A stretch of 48,722 bases of DNA from JBCCTX01 sp964468435 (GCA_964468435.1 CAYXVE010000041.1:1-48722), one strand, 5' to 3'; shown: positions 25,982 through 34,936, numbered from the stretch's first letter. The notes: generated by a model from the letters alone, not told the origin. Program-made: numbers and translations.

Positions 25982-26647
25982 ATGAAAGTCCTTCGAGATA
26001 TCCGAGGAATTGTTTTTGATGCATATGGTACCTTGTTTCACGTAGGATCACTCGTGGAGCGGCTTGCACATCACTTTGGACAGGATGCAGCAGTCATCGG
26101 TCCTACCTGGCGGGCCAAACAGCTAGAATATACCTGGCTGAGAGCATTGATGGGTAACTATGTCCCCTTTTCGCAAATTACAGCGGATGCCCTTCATTTT
26201 GCCTGTGAGCAGCACAATGTCTTGTTGGAGATGGCTGTATCCCGGGAATTGACGCAGGAATATTATCGATTGGCTTCTTTTGATGAAGTAAGCACCGTAT
26301 TGTCAGAGCTCAGATCTTCATATCAGTTGGCCGTACTTTCCAATGCCAACCCTGAAATGCTATATCAGGCATTGAAATCCAATGAATTGATGGAATTAAT
26401 GGACGGCGTATTTAGTGTAGATGAAGTTAAAACCTATAAACCGAGTCCTGAAGTCTATCAGTTGGCAGTGGATGGATTAAAACTATCCAAAGAGGAGCTT
26501 CTATTTATCTCTACCAATACCTGGGATGTGGCAGGAGCAAAGTCTTTTGGCTTTTACACGATCTGGCTCAACCGTTTCAACAAAAAACTTGAAGTACTAG
26601 GCTTAGAGCCTGACCATGAAATCAGAGATTTGAATGAATTACTCTAA
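25982..26647 (+). CDS. HAD-superfamily hydrolase, haloacid dehalogenase type II
   Basis: A 221-residue HAD hydrolase of the (S)-2-haloacid dehalogenase type. Motif I is GIVFDAYGTLF with nucleophile Asp13, motif II is VLSNANPEM, the motif III lysine is in YKPSPEVYQLA, and motif IV is NTWDVAGAKSFGFYTIWLNR. The family removes halide from short haloacids, but many members act on other small molecules or phosphates, so the substrate stays open. It is a single-gene unit ahead of the TonB receptor, which starts 92 bases later. Confidence 0.88.
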   Translation: MKVLRDIRGIVFDAYGTLFHVGSLVERLAHHFGQDAAVIGPTWRAKQLEYTWLRALMGNYVPFSQITADALHFACEQHNVLLEMAVSRELTQEYYRLASFDEVSTVLSELRSSYQLAVLSNANPEMLYQALKSNELMELMDGVFSVDEVKTYKPSPEVYQLAVDGLKLSKEELLFISTNTWDVAGAKSFGFYTIWLNRFNKKLEVLGLEPDHEIRDLNELL

Positions 26648-26739
26648 CTATCAGGAGCCTTAAGCGTTCTCCTTCATAAATTAACAAAGTAGGTAGTAAA
26701 AAGACGGCTATTTACGGTTTTCAATCTCAATACCCACGT

Positions 26740-28821
26740 ATGAATAATTTTACTAACAAGATGAAGAGACTGGTAATACTCTATTTTGGGATTTGTGTGT
26801 CGTTATTTTCGTATGGACAGGATACTCCTTCGGATACCGTATCCGGATACGCACTCAACCCCGTAGAGCTTACGGCTTCGCGCTGGAAGGAATTAAACAT
26901 CCGTTCGCATTTACCGATCAGTGTTATTTCTGTGGATAAAATTCAGCGGGGGCAACAACAACTGGCTTTCAATGAATCCTTGAATTATATTCCCGGCCTA
27001 TTTGCGTTAAATCCCAATAATTTTGCTCAGGATCTCAGGGTATCTATCAGGGGGTTTGGAGCAAGAGCGGCTTTTGGTATTAGAGGGATTAAGTTAGTGG
27101 TAGATGGAATACCTGAAACGACTCCCGATGGGCAGGCTCAAGTAGATAATCTTGATATAGGTATGGCAGGTAGGGTAGAGGTGATCAGGGGGCCTACTTC
27201 GGGACTTTATGGAAATGCTTCAGGAGGGGTGATCAGTGTGGCTTCGGAGGAACCTCCCACGGATCCCTTTGGCGAACTCAGACTTTCCTGGGGCTCCTTT
27301 GGCTTTCAGCGCTATCAGTTGAAAACCGGAAACAGTATCGAGAGATTGAGTTACATGATCCATGGATCGTACACTGCCATCAATGGCTACAGGGCACACA
27401 GCGAAATGGAGAATTATCTGCTCAATGGTAAATTTGATTATCAGATAGATTCATTATCTACCCTAACATTGATCCTGAACTATGTAGACAGTCCTATTTC
27501 CAATGATCCTGGAGGGATCACTCAGGACGAGGTAGATGAGGATCGCAGACAAGCCAGAGACCGCAATGTCTTATTTGATGGGGGTGAGGAGCTTTCTCAA
27601 GGGAAAATTGGTCTACTCTACAACAGAGAAGTGAATACTTCACATCAGTTTCAACTCAGGCTATATCACATCTTTCGCGACTTTTCCAATAAGCTACCTT
27701 TTGAAGACGGGGGAATAGTAAATCTTGATCGTGGATTCACAGGTGGTGGTGGACTATACCAGTATACAGGTACTTTTCTGTCTATACCCTACAGGTTGGT
27801 AGCTGGAATAGATATAGAATTACAGCGGGATGGGCGAGAGCGGTTTCAAAATGAAATGGGTAATCAAGGCACAAAAGTTTTTGACCAGGATGAGATTTTC
27901 CAAAACACCGGTATTTTTCTCAGGCAAGAGTGGGAATTCAGTTCGGCATTACGTTTTTCAGCAACCTTGAGATACGACAATATTCACATCGAAGCAGAAG
28001 ATCAGTTTTTGGCAGATGGTGATGATTCTGGAGATCAGAATTTACAGGCTCTAAGCCCCATGCTGGGACTTGTATATACACAAAGTAAAGCCTTCAACAT
28101 CTACACCAACTTTTCGACGAGTTTTGAAACTCCTACATTAAGTGAATTATCTGTTAATCCCTCTGGTGCAGGAGGATTCAACGAAGACCTGGAACCTCAG
28201 TTGGCCAACAATTACGAGATCGGTTTCAAAGGGATCATCAGTAATACCTTTGCCTATGAGCTGGCACTTTTTCATATACGCGTACGCGACGAACTGGTAC
28301 CTTTCGAGCTGGAAGCATTTCCGGGTAGAACATTTTTTCGCAATGCTGGTGAATCTCGCAGAAATGGCCTGGAATTGATGATGAATTACCAATTCACTCC
28401 CGGATTGACGGCTTATCTGACGTATACTCTTTCCGGTTTTGAATACAGTGATTATGAAACGCTGGACGGAAACCTCGAGGGAAATCAGTTACCGGGGATT
28501 CCAAGACACATGCTTTTTACTGAATTGAGATACCAGAAACCCAGCGGATGGTATGGATTTATTCAGATGCGTTACAATAGCTCCATATACGCCGACGATG
28601 CCAATCAGACCCTAATAGATGGATATGTCCTCGCAAACCTCCGGACGGGATATCTTCATCGAATAGATAAAGTCATACTGGAGTCTTTTGTGGGAATTAA
28701 CAATCTTACAAGTGCTGAATATCAGGCTAATATTCGCATAAACGCATTTGGAGGAAGGTATTTTGAACCTGCAGCTGGGGTAGAATTTTTTGGTGGGATC
28801 AGGCTAAGGTGGGGGGGATAA
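26740..28821 (+). CDS. TonB-dependent outer-membrane receptor (FecA-like)
   Basis: A 693-residue TonB-dependent transporter. After a signal peptide ending SYGQ, the plug domain is seen from about residue 45 to 160: VELTASRW, the LNYIPGLFALN segment, RVSIRGFGARAAFGIRGIKLVVDGIPETTPDGQ and VEVIRGPTSGLYGNASGGVISV. The barrel follows and ends with an aromatic-rich strand (GGIRLRWGG). There is no carboxypeptidase-like N-terminal domain and no SusD partner, so a siderophore, citrate-like or other small iron/metal-complex substrate is more likely than a polysaccharide. The ATG at 26761 (MKRLVILYFG) is an equally good start. Confidence 0.9.
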   Translation: MNNFTNKMKRLVILYFGICVSLFSYGQDTPSDTVSGYALNPVELTASRWKELNIRSHLPISVISVDKIQRGQQQLAFNESLNYIPGLFALNPNNFAQDLRVSIRGFGARAAFGIRGIKLVVDGIPETTPDGQAQVDNLDIGMAGRVEVIRGPTSGLYGNASGGVISVASEEPPTDPFGELRLSWGSFGFQRYQLKTGNSIERLSYMIHGSYTAINGYRAHSEMENYLLNGKFDYQIDSLSTLTLILNYVDSPISNDPGGITQDEVDEDRRQARDRNVLFDGGEELSQGKIGLLYNREVNTSHQFQLRLYHIFRDFSNKLPFEDGGIVNLDRGFTGGGGLYQYTGTFLSIPYRLVAGIDIELQRDGRERFQNEMGNQGTKVFDQDEIFQNTGIFLRQEWEFSSALRFSATLRYDNIHIEAEDQFLADGDDSGDQNLQALSPMLGLVYTQSKAFNIYTNFSTSFETPTLSELSVNPSGAGGFNEDLEPQLANNYEIGFKGIISNTFAYELALFHIRVRDELVPFELEAFPGRTFFRNAGESRRNGLELMMNYQFTPGLTAYLTYTLSGFEYSDYETLDGNLEGNQLPGIPRHMLFTELRYQKPSGWYGFIQMRYNSSIYADDANQTLIDGYVLANLRTGYLHRIDKVILESFVGINNLTSAEYQANIRINAFGGRYFEPAAGVEFFGGIRLRWGG

Positions 28822-28968
28822 CAACCCTCCTGTATATCTGGACCTCACATATCATGTATACGGAATTGCTTTATATATGAGGAGCTATCTAGAATAGTTC
28901 TAAATATTTTTTTTACTACATAAGTCAAAACAAAAACAATTATATTAGATAAAGTTGATTTATGTCAT

Positions 28969-29163
28969 ATGGATGACTGTAGTAAATCAATGTTTAATTT
29001 TCATTTTTTAAGTCAATCATATGCACCTGGATGGTACACACCTGCTGAAGGCTCCCAGGCAGAAAGTATGGGACCTGCTACTGGATTCAAATACCCTGGC
29101 GAGGGTGTATGTCAAGCACGCAATCAGACGCCTGCTAAATGGTATGTAGTACGAATATATTAA
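28969..29163 (+). CDS. Small orphan ORF with its own terminator
   Basis: A 64-residue frame with no recognised relatives. From about residue 15 the composition is coding-like and rich in Gly, Pro, Trp and Tyr (SYAPGWYTPAEGSQAES, KYPGEGVCQARNQTPAKWYVV). There is no signal peptide or clear ribosome site. A terminator-like hairpin begins 12 bases after the stop, which supports an independent transcript. It could also be the end of a decayed longer gene. Confidence 0.4.
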   Translation: MDDCSKSMFNFHFLSQSYAPGWYTPAEGSQAESMGPATGFKYPGEGVCQARNQTPAKWYVVRIY

Positions 29164-29175
29164 ATGTAGATTTGA

Positions 29176-29210
29176 GGAAGTCTCAAAAGTCGACTTCCAC
29201 AAAATTTTTT
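29176..29210 (+). terminator. Terminator-like hairpin
   Basis: GGAAGTC (29176-29182) pairs with GACTTCC (29192-29198) around a 9-base loop; six T follow at 29205-29210. The spacing of the T run is a little longer than ideal. Confidence 0.55.
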
Positions 29211-29325
29211 AAAAAGATAAGGGAGACAATCACATTAAATTGAGATTCTATGGCAGTGTATCTTTGATATGATATCATTGATAACCACTTCTTCATGATT
29301 TTTTTATACAAACAACGTGGTATTT

Positions 29326-30210
29326 ATGGAGCAGGAGAACAATCAGCGGATTTCAGATATGCTGGCATAGCAGGGATATATTACAGATTCCAGCATCGTG
29401 ATGTCCGTCTTCTTGTCTACTGTGTTGAATAAACCCCTGTTAATCGAGGGACCGACCGGAGTGGGTGAAACCGAAATTGCAAAGGCGATGGATACGGATC
29501 TCATCCGTCTGCAGTGCTACGAAGGACTGGATTCGTATCATGCTTTATATGAATGGAACTATCAGCGTCAGTTGCTGCATCTAAAACTGATGGAAGGCGA
29601 ATAACTATCTTTGGAAGAGAAAGAAAAGTCAATATTTAGCGAGAATTTTTTGCTCAAACGGCCTTTGTTACAAGCCATTACCTATCAGGAGAAATCACCG
29701 GTACTGCTGATCGATGAACTGGACCGCTCGGAAGAGGAATTTGAAAGCTTTTTACTGGAAATCTTGTCCCATTGGCAGATAAGCATTCCTGAGATCGGCA
29801 CGATTCGTGCCAGGCATATCCCCTATGTCGTCGTTACCAGTAACCGGGTAAGGGAATTATCTGAGTCATTGCGTCGCCGATGCCTGTATTTGTGGATAGA
29901 CTATCCCGACTATGAAAAAGAGCTGGCCATTGTACGGCAAAAAGCTCCAGGCATAGATAATCAGTTAGCAGAACAAATCTGTACTTTTATGCAGGGATTG
30001 CGCGAAAAGCGTTTGCATAAAGTTCCTGGTATTGCTGAAACCCTGGACTGGGCCACTGCGTTGGCTTCTTTACATTTTTCTCATCTCGATCAGCAACTCA
30101 TAGAAGACACCTTGGGTGTAGTACTGAAAGATTGGCAGGATATACGTCAAACCCAGCTGTCTCTTTCTGAGTTAATGGAAGAAATGGGTATTGTGTCAAA
30201 ATGGGAATAG
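29326..30210 (+). pseudogene. Decayed MoxR/CoxD-type AAA ATPase
   Basis: One reading frame from the ATG at 29326 to 30210 encodes a MoxR-family ATPase of the kind paired with CoxE, but it is broken. An in-frame TAG (29368-29370) follows MEQENNQRISDMLA. Walker A reads GPTGVGETE, with glutamate in place of the essential lysine. The helix after it seems about four residues short (AKAMDTDLIRLQCYEG). A second in-frame stop, TAA, lies at 29602-29604. The rest is intact: Walker B VLLIDELDRSEEEFE, sensor 1 VVVTSNRVRELSESLRRRC and the lid domain. Family members help insert metal or cofactor into enzymes such as CO dehydrogenase. Stops of two kinds plus loss of the ATP-binding lysine mean a functional ATPase is unlikely; restart at 29398 or 29611 would lack Walker function. 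Confidence 0.85.
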
Positions 30211-30211
30211 G

Positions 30212-31483
30212 ATGGAGTTGATCCAAAAACGTACGGAGCTGAGTCAGAATATACTGGGCTTATGCCGTTTTCTGCGGGCAAAAGGAATGACTATTGGTCC
30301 GGGAGAGGTAAAAGATGCCCTGGAAGGCTTGACGCTGATCGATTTTTCTTCGAGGGAACAACTTCGCTGGGTGCTAAGAACTATTCTGGCAAAATCTCAA
30401 GCACAACAATTGATCTTCGATAAACATTACGCAGAATATTGGGATCAACTGGAAAAAGGGGTAGATAGTAAAATAAAAGAAGGAGATTCTGAAAAGCGCT
30501 CCTCCCTCTCAGACAATAAACCAGGCTCCCAGCTCTCTCTACAATCCCTCAAAGACTGGTTATATGGAAATCAGAAAGAAGAGGAGGAAGAGATGGCTTC
30601 TTACAGTGCTTCTACCATTATTACCCAGAAAGATTTCAGTGCGTTTACCGATGATGAGCTTCAGGAAGTGATGCATCTTATAGAGAGCATTGCCCAAAAA
30701 CTGGCTTTAGAGAAACAACGCAGATATAAGCAGGGAAGGAAGGGTTTATTTGATATTCGCAATACTGTGCGTGCTAATCTAAGGAGGGGAGGGGAGTGGT
30801 TGCATCTGGTACATAAACACCCTAAAAAGCGGAAACTAAAGCTGGTGCTTATCTGTGATGTTAGTAAGTCGATGGACCTTTACAGTCAGTTTCTCGTACA
30901 ATTTTTATATGGCTTTCAACAGGTTTTCCGGCAGATTGAGACCTTTGTGTTTAGTACATATCTGCACCGGGTTACTGAAGAGCTACAACGTGGCACTTTC
31001 CGTGACGCATGGCTCCGGATTGCAGAGCAAGTGCCAGACTGGTCTGGTGGGACGCGTATTGGTGCTTCGCTGGATGAGCTCATCCAGCGATACTAAGGGA
31101 TGCTCAACAGACGCACCATAGTGCTGATCATGAGCAATGGATGGGATACAGGAGATATAGTATTGCTGGAAGAGAGCATGGAAAAGATTCATAAGCAGGT
31201 TGCTAAAATGATCTGGCTCAACTCACTGGCCGGTAATCCGGACTACGAACCAAGCGTCAAGGGAATGCAGGTGGCCATGCCATATATTGACGTATTTGCA
31301 CCAGCGCATAATATAGAATGCCTAAAAAAAGTTGTAAAATTGCTACAATGCAACACAACCGTAAAGACACCGCGGCAGCGTGTCTTGCCCTGTGGGCACC
31401 AATCGGTAGCGTGTCTTGCCCGATGGGCACCTCGCGGCAGCGTGTCTTGCCCTGATGTTTCGAGCGTTTGCCTTTTGGCATAA
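30212..31483 (+). pseudogene. Decayed CoxE-like VWA-domain protein
   Basis: Partner of the preceding ATPase, starting 1 base after its stop (ATG 30212). The N-terminal part (RFLRAKGMTIGPGEVKDAL) and the VWA domain of CoxE proteins are clear: KLVLICDVSKSMDLYSQF is the MIDAS loop, and TRIGASLDELIQRY the second metal loop. An in-frame TAA at 31094-31096 then interrupts the domain. The same frame continues with GMLNRRTIVLIMSNGWDTGD...IWLNSLAGNPDYEP...DVFAPAHNIECL, the normal end of CoxE. The frame finally runs into a tandem repeat and stops at 31483; the original end was probably near 31350. The upstream ATPase has similar lesions, so the pair decayed together. Confidence 0.82.
31373..31456. repeat. 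31-bp direct repeat, three copies (last one partial)
   Basis: Units start at 31373, 31404 and 31435. Each opens with CGGYAGCGTGTCTTGCCC; the first two continue with a TGGGCACC arm that pairs with the TTGCCC, so every complete unit can fold into a small hairpin. It lies at the broken 3' end of the CoxE-like gene, directly before sufS. Confidence 0.75.
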
Positions 31484-31497
31484 AAAGAATTAGATAC

Positions 31498-32730
31498 ATG
31501 AAAGAAACAAAACTCAACATACAGAACATCCGGAAGGATTTTCCACTGATTGCTCGGCAGGGAGCTACGGGTAATAAGCTGGTTTACCTGGATAATGCAG
31601 CGACGACACAGAAACCGCAAATAGTATTGGATGTAATCGATACCTATTATTCTAGCCAAAACGCCAATATCCATCGTGGGGTATATGATTTATCCCAAAT
31701 TGCCACAGAGGAATATGAACATGCCCGCGAAATTATCCGCGATTTCATCCATGCAAAGTTCACGGAAGAAATAATCTTTGTTCGCGGAGCTACTGAGGCA
31801 ATCAATTTAGTAGCTTCTACCCTGGGCAGGCAGCTTATTCAGCCTGGAGATAACATGGTCGTATCCCACATGGAGCATCATGCCAACTTTGTGCCCTGGC
31901 AGCAGCTATGTAAGCATGCAGATGCAGAACTGCGAGTGATTCCCGTTACAGAACAGGGAGAACTGGATCTGGCAAAAGTGCCACAACTGATGGATCATCG
32001 CACACGTATGGTGGCTATCGTTCACGTCTCCAATACACTTGGGACCGTAAACCCCATTGAGCAACTGATAGAGATGGCACATCAAATAGGTGCATATGTA
32101 CTGGTAGATGCTGCCCAAAGTGTATCACATATTCCCGTTAACGTACAGGAGTTGGATTGTGAGTTTCTGGTTTTTTCCGGACACAAATTGTTTGGGCCTA
32201 CCGGGATTGGTGTTTTGTATGGAAAAAAAGAATTACTAGAAGATATGGAACCCTATCAGTTGGGAGGGGAAATGATCCGTATGGTTTCGCTAGTAGAAAC
32301 CTTATTTAATCGCTTGCCTCACAAATTTGAAGCAGGTACGCCAAATATTGCTGGGGCAATTGGGCTAGGAACTGCTATATCTTATGTAAATCAAATTGGA
32401 TTAGCCCCAATTCATACCCATATGAAGGAATTGTTGGAATATGGAACAGAGAGATTTAGAGGGGTAAATGGGCTACAAATCATCGGAGAAGCAGCAAACA
32501 AGACCAGTATCATATCTTTTCTGCTGGATCAGGTACATCCACATGATATCGGAACGATTGTCAATGAAGCAGGCGTGGCGATACGTACGGGCCATCACTG
32601 TACAATGCCATTGATGCAATACTATAACATACCCGGTACAGCAAGGGCTTCCTTTTCCATTTACAACACCCAGGATGAAATTGACCAACTCATAGACGCA
32701 TTACAACATGTAAAAAAGATATTTTCATGA
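31498..32730 (+). CDS. sufS: Cysteine desulfurase SufS
   Basis: PLP enzyme that takes sulfur from cysteine as an enzyme-bound persulfide. The 410-residue protein (ATG at 31498, 10 codons inside the longest frame) has YLDNAATTQKP near residue 35, the Schiff-base lysine in FSGHKLFGPTG and the persulfide cysteine in RTGHHCTMPLM. These are group II (SufS) features. The next gene, sufU, overlaps it by an ATGA. SufS-SufU supplies sulfur for Fe-S assembly. In this setting, next to XdhC and a MoaD-like protein, it might also serve molybdenum cofactor sulfuration, which is an inference from position only. The rest of the suf operon (sufBCD) is not here. Confidence 0.94.
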   Translation: MKETKLNIQNIRKDFPLIARQGATGNKLVYLDNAATTQKPQIVLDVIDTYYSSQNANIHRGVYDLSQIATEEYEHAREIIRDFIHAKFTEEIIFVRGATEAINLVASTLGRQLIQPGDNMVVSHMEHHANFVPWQQLCKHADAELRVIPVTEQGELDLAKVPQLMDHRTRMVAIVHVSNTLGTVNPIEQLIEMAHQIGAYVLVDAAQSVSHIPVNVQELDCEFLVFSGHKLFGPTGIGVLYGKKELLEDMEPYQLGGEMIRMVSLVETLFNRLPHKFEAGTPNIAGAIGLGTAISYVNQIGLAPIHTHMKELLEYGTERFRGVNGLQIIGEAANKTSIISFLLDQVHPHDIGTIVNEAGVAIRTGHHCTMPLMQYYNIPGTARASFSIYNTQDEIDQLIDALQHVKKIFS

Positions 32731-33170
32731 ATCGAAATCTCGCTAGCTTATATCACCCTGTCATTCTCCAGCACCATTCACAGCCCTATCACTATGAAAA
32801 ACGAGAGGATGCAACCCATATTCTGGAAGCATACAATCAACTTTGTGGGGATCAATTTAACGTATATCTGAACATTAATGAAGAAGAGATCATTCAGGAA
32901 GCCTACTTTCACGGATATGGTTGTGCCATTTCCAAAGCCTCTACCTCTGTATTGGTTTCACTCATCGAAGGAAAATCGCTGGATCAAGCGAAACTTTTAC
33001 TCCATGCTTTTTACCACACCGTTTTACCCCCTGACAAAAGACCTGAAGAAAAATCCCGCATTATATTTCCTGAAGAATTTGAAGCCTTTGCAGTAGCGCA
33101 GAAATATCCGTCCAGAATAAAATGTGCCACGTTGAGTTGGGATGAACTTCAGTATTTTTTATCAGGCTAG
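32727..33170 (+). CDS. sufU: SufU-type sulfur-transfer/scaffold protein
   Basis: A 147-residue NifU N-terminal family protein. The three conserved cysteines are Cys40 (YNQLCGD, with Asp42), Cys66 (GYGCAIS) and Cys133 (RIKCATLSW). This is the zinc-binding SufU arrangement that accepts persulfide from SufS. The region between the second and third cysteines has the longer SufU insertion. It overlaps sufS by 4 bases, giving a tight two-gene unit. SufSU pairs are best known from Firmicutes; in Bacteroidota sufU often sits beside sufS as here. Confidence 0.9.
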   Translation: MNRNLASLYHPVILQHHSQPYHYEKREDATHILEAYNQLCGDQFNVYLNINEEEIIQEAYFHGYGCAISKASTSVLVSLIEGKSLDQAKLLLHAFYHTVLPPDKRPEEKSRIIFPEEFEAFAVAQKYPSRIKCATLSWDELQYFLSG

Positions 33171-33369
33171 TTCCCCAATGATTTTACCATGTTTTATGGG
33201 TAATAGTATTTTCTCTGAATCCGGCAAACGAATAAATCCTAGCTTGAAATAAAAATCAATAGTATGCTCATCAATAGGGTCAATCACCCAACTGGGCAGC
33301 ATCTCCAAAGAATTCTTTTTGTTTTTTAGGTAATCTTGCATCGAAACGGGAGATTTCTAAATCGCTCAT
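33162..33369 (-). pseudogene. Fused remnant of a DUF1778 antitoxin/GNAT toxin locus (TacAT type)
   Basis: Two partial reading frames on the minus strand meet within one short stretch. From the ATG at 33369 the first reads MSDLEISRFDARLPKKQKEF then FGDAAQLGD and stops at 33280. This is the start of a DUF1778 (TacA-like) antitoxin, which usually runs to about 90 residues. In another frame, 33300-33162 reads LPSWVIDPIDEHTIDFYFKL and ends GFIRLPDSEKILLPIKHGKI then IGELA, the C-terminal end of a GNAT acetyltransferase toxin (the IDExxxxFYxKxGF motif and LPIK ending). The middle of both genes, an estimated 500 or more bases, is missing. The antitoxin-then-toxin order is preserved, so an internal deletion explains it best. 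Confidence 0.75.
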
Positions 33370-33520
33370 AAGTTTCTGTAAAATGTACGGAAAGTTATTC
33401 AATCCCCCTAAGTGCAACTTTTTGCCGCTTACACAAGTCAGGTTTAAGCTATCTATGATCTACTTATCTCTCAAAATGACAAGCAATATCCTTGACATTG
33501 TGAGGGCCAGTAGTTTTATG

Positions 33521-34558
33521 CTACAAATACGCATTTTTTACCTTCACGATCTCAGCCAGAATTGACAATGCAATTTCTTGAGCGGATTGAGCATGGATAT
33601 CCAGGCCCACAGGTGCGTGGATCTTGGCGATGGTTTCATCCTCAAACCCTGCATCTTGTAGTCTTTTCACTCGCTTTTTATGAGTTTTTTTTCCTCCTAA
33701 GGCTCCAGTGTAGGCTACATCTGATTTGAGCAGGATTTGCAAAGCCTGATCATCGATCTTGGCATCGTGGGTAAGGGTAAGGGCAAAGGTATAGGCATCG
33801 AAGTGAAAATCGTGTAGCGCTTCCTCTGGCCATTGCTCAAATACCTGATGAGGTTTGACAGGAAAATGGGTTTTCTGGGCAAATAGCCCCCGGGGATCGA
33901 TAACGATTGTTTCAAAGCCAAACGGGTGTGCCAGATCCACCAGGTGGGCAGTGATATGGGTAGCACCTATTATAATCAGTTGACTTTTACGGGGAAATAC
34001 GTGGGCAAACCAGGGAGTGTCTCCTAGCGTGATCGCCTGATTTTTGCGTTGATTGAATGCCACGATGGCAGCGTCTACCAGTGCGGGATCATGGATTTCT
34101 CCTATTGTGTTTCCATTGGGGAGCACCAGCAGATGCTGAGAAGCATCTGCCTTCATGCGACTCAACCACACAGCTCCAGTATTTTCCTCCATTGCCTGCT
34201 GTATCCCTTTCCAGATGTGCTCATGCTGGGTATTTCCATCCATTAAGAAGGGTTCTACAAAGACATGTATTTCTCCCCCGCAACTGAGTCCCACTTCCCA
34301 GGCATCTTCATCCGAAACCCCAAACGAGAGCTGCCGGGGGATTCCTGTTTTCATCATTTCCTTTGCCTCCTGGATGACAGCTCCCTCTATACAGCCACCG
34401 CTTACTGATCCCAACATCTCCATGTCTGCGGAAATAGCCATTGAAGCACCCACTTTACGGGGAGCTGATCCCCACGTCTTGATTACCGTCGCCAGGGCTA
34501 TTTTTTTGGATTTAGAGGTCCAGTGTTTTAATCCTTCTATAATATCAAGCATAGCCAT
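33521..34558 (-). CDS. XdhC/CoxI family molybdenum-cofactor chaperone
   Basis: A 345-residue protein of the XdhC/CoxI family, which binds, protects and helps sulfurate molybdenum cofactor before insertion into xanthine dehydrogenase or CO dehydrogenase. The N-terminal domain has ALATVIKTWGSAPRKVGASM and GSVSGGCIEGAVIQEA (residues 20-70). The C-terminal XdhC_C Rossmann domain starts near residue 190 with SQLIIIGATHITAHLVDLA and continues VIDPRGLFAQKTHFP. Full length with no breaks. A MoaD-like gene is 79 bases upstream on the same strand. No molybdenum hydroxylase subunit is in the window. Start could be ATG 34558 or 34552. Confidence 0.9.
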   Translation of the reverse strand: MAMLDIIEGLKHWTSKSKKIALATVIKTWGSAPRKVGASMAISADMEMLGSVSGGCIEGAVIQEAKEMMKTGIPRQLSFGVSDEDAWEVGLSCGGEIHVFVEPFLMDGNTQHEHIWKGIQQAMEENTGAVWLSRMKADASQHLLVLPNGNTIGEIHDPALVDAAIVAFNQRKNQAITLGDTPWFAHVFPRKSQLIIIGATHITAHLVDLAHPFGFETIVIDPRGLFAQKTHFPVKPHQVFEQWPEEALHDFHFDAYTFALTLTHDAKIDDQALQILLKSDVAYTGALGGKKTHKKRVKRLQDAGFEDETIAKIHAPVGLDIHAQSAQEIALSILAEIVKVKNAYL

Positions 34559-34637
34559 TAAGTTTTTGGAGATTCCAGATGGTTACAGTTTCTGAAAAAG
34601 ATGCATAGTAGACGCTGAATTGACTAATACAGAATGC

Positions 34638-34910
34638 CTATCCACCTGACAAAGCCTGCAAAATGTATACTTCATCCTGAGGTGACAGCGTTTTGTCAAG
34701 TGTCTCTGTATCCTGTATAAGATTCCCGTTGATAAATATATTGACATGCTGACGGAGCGCACCGGATTCATCGATGATATAATCTTTGATTCCCGGATAC
34801 ATTTTTTCCAATTCATTCAGCACTTCTCTCATATGGGATGCCTCAGTATGGGTTGGCTCCAGCTTGGGGAAAAAGCGCTTCAATGCAGATGTATAATTTA
34901 CAGTAGGCAT
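34638..34910 (-). CDS. MoaD/ThiS-family sulfur-carrier protein
   Basis: A 90-residue ubiquitin-like protein ending in ALSGG, the C-terminal diglycine needed for thiocarboxylate formation. The segment HVNIFINGNLIQDTETLDKTLSPQDEVYILQALSGG is the MoaD-type C-terminal strand and tail. It probably serves as the small subunit of molybdopterin synthase or a related sulfur carrier. Its neighbours fit that role: XdhC downstream, and a NuiA-like protein 26 bases upstream on the same strand. No MoaE or activating MoeB/ThiF gene is nearby, so the partner is unknown. Confidence 0.85.
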   Translation of the reverse strand: MPTVNYTSALKRFFPKLEPTHTEASHMREVLNELEKMYPGIKDYIIDESGALRQHVNIFINGNLIQDTETLDKTLSPQDEVYILQALSGG

Positions 34911-34936
34911 ATCAGCAAGCTAATAAATTTCCCCGA

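Noticed and set aside
31373..31456. CRISPR-like repeats
   Set aside because: The copies are directly adjacent, without unique spacers, and no cas genes are present.
29326..31483. Selenocysteine or pyrrolysine recoding as an explanation for the in-frame stops, suggested by selD in the window
   Set aside because: The stops are TAG, TAA and TAA, not TGA, so selenocysteine cannot explain them. No pyrrolysine genes are visible, and the Walker A lysine is also lost, which points to decay.
31243..31674. 143-codon minus-strand frame across the repeat and sufS start
   Set aside because: It overlaps the coxE remnant, the repeat and the conserved start of sufS; no protein features.
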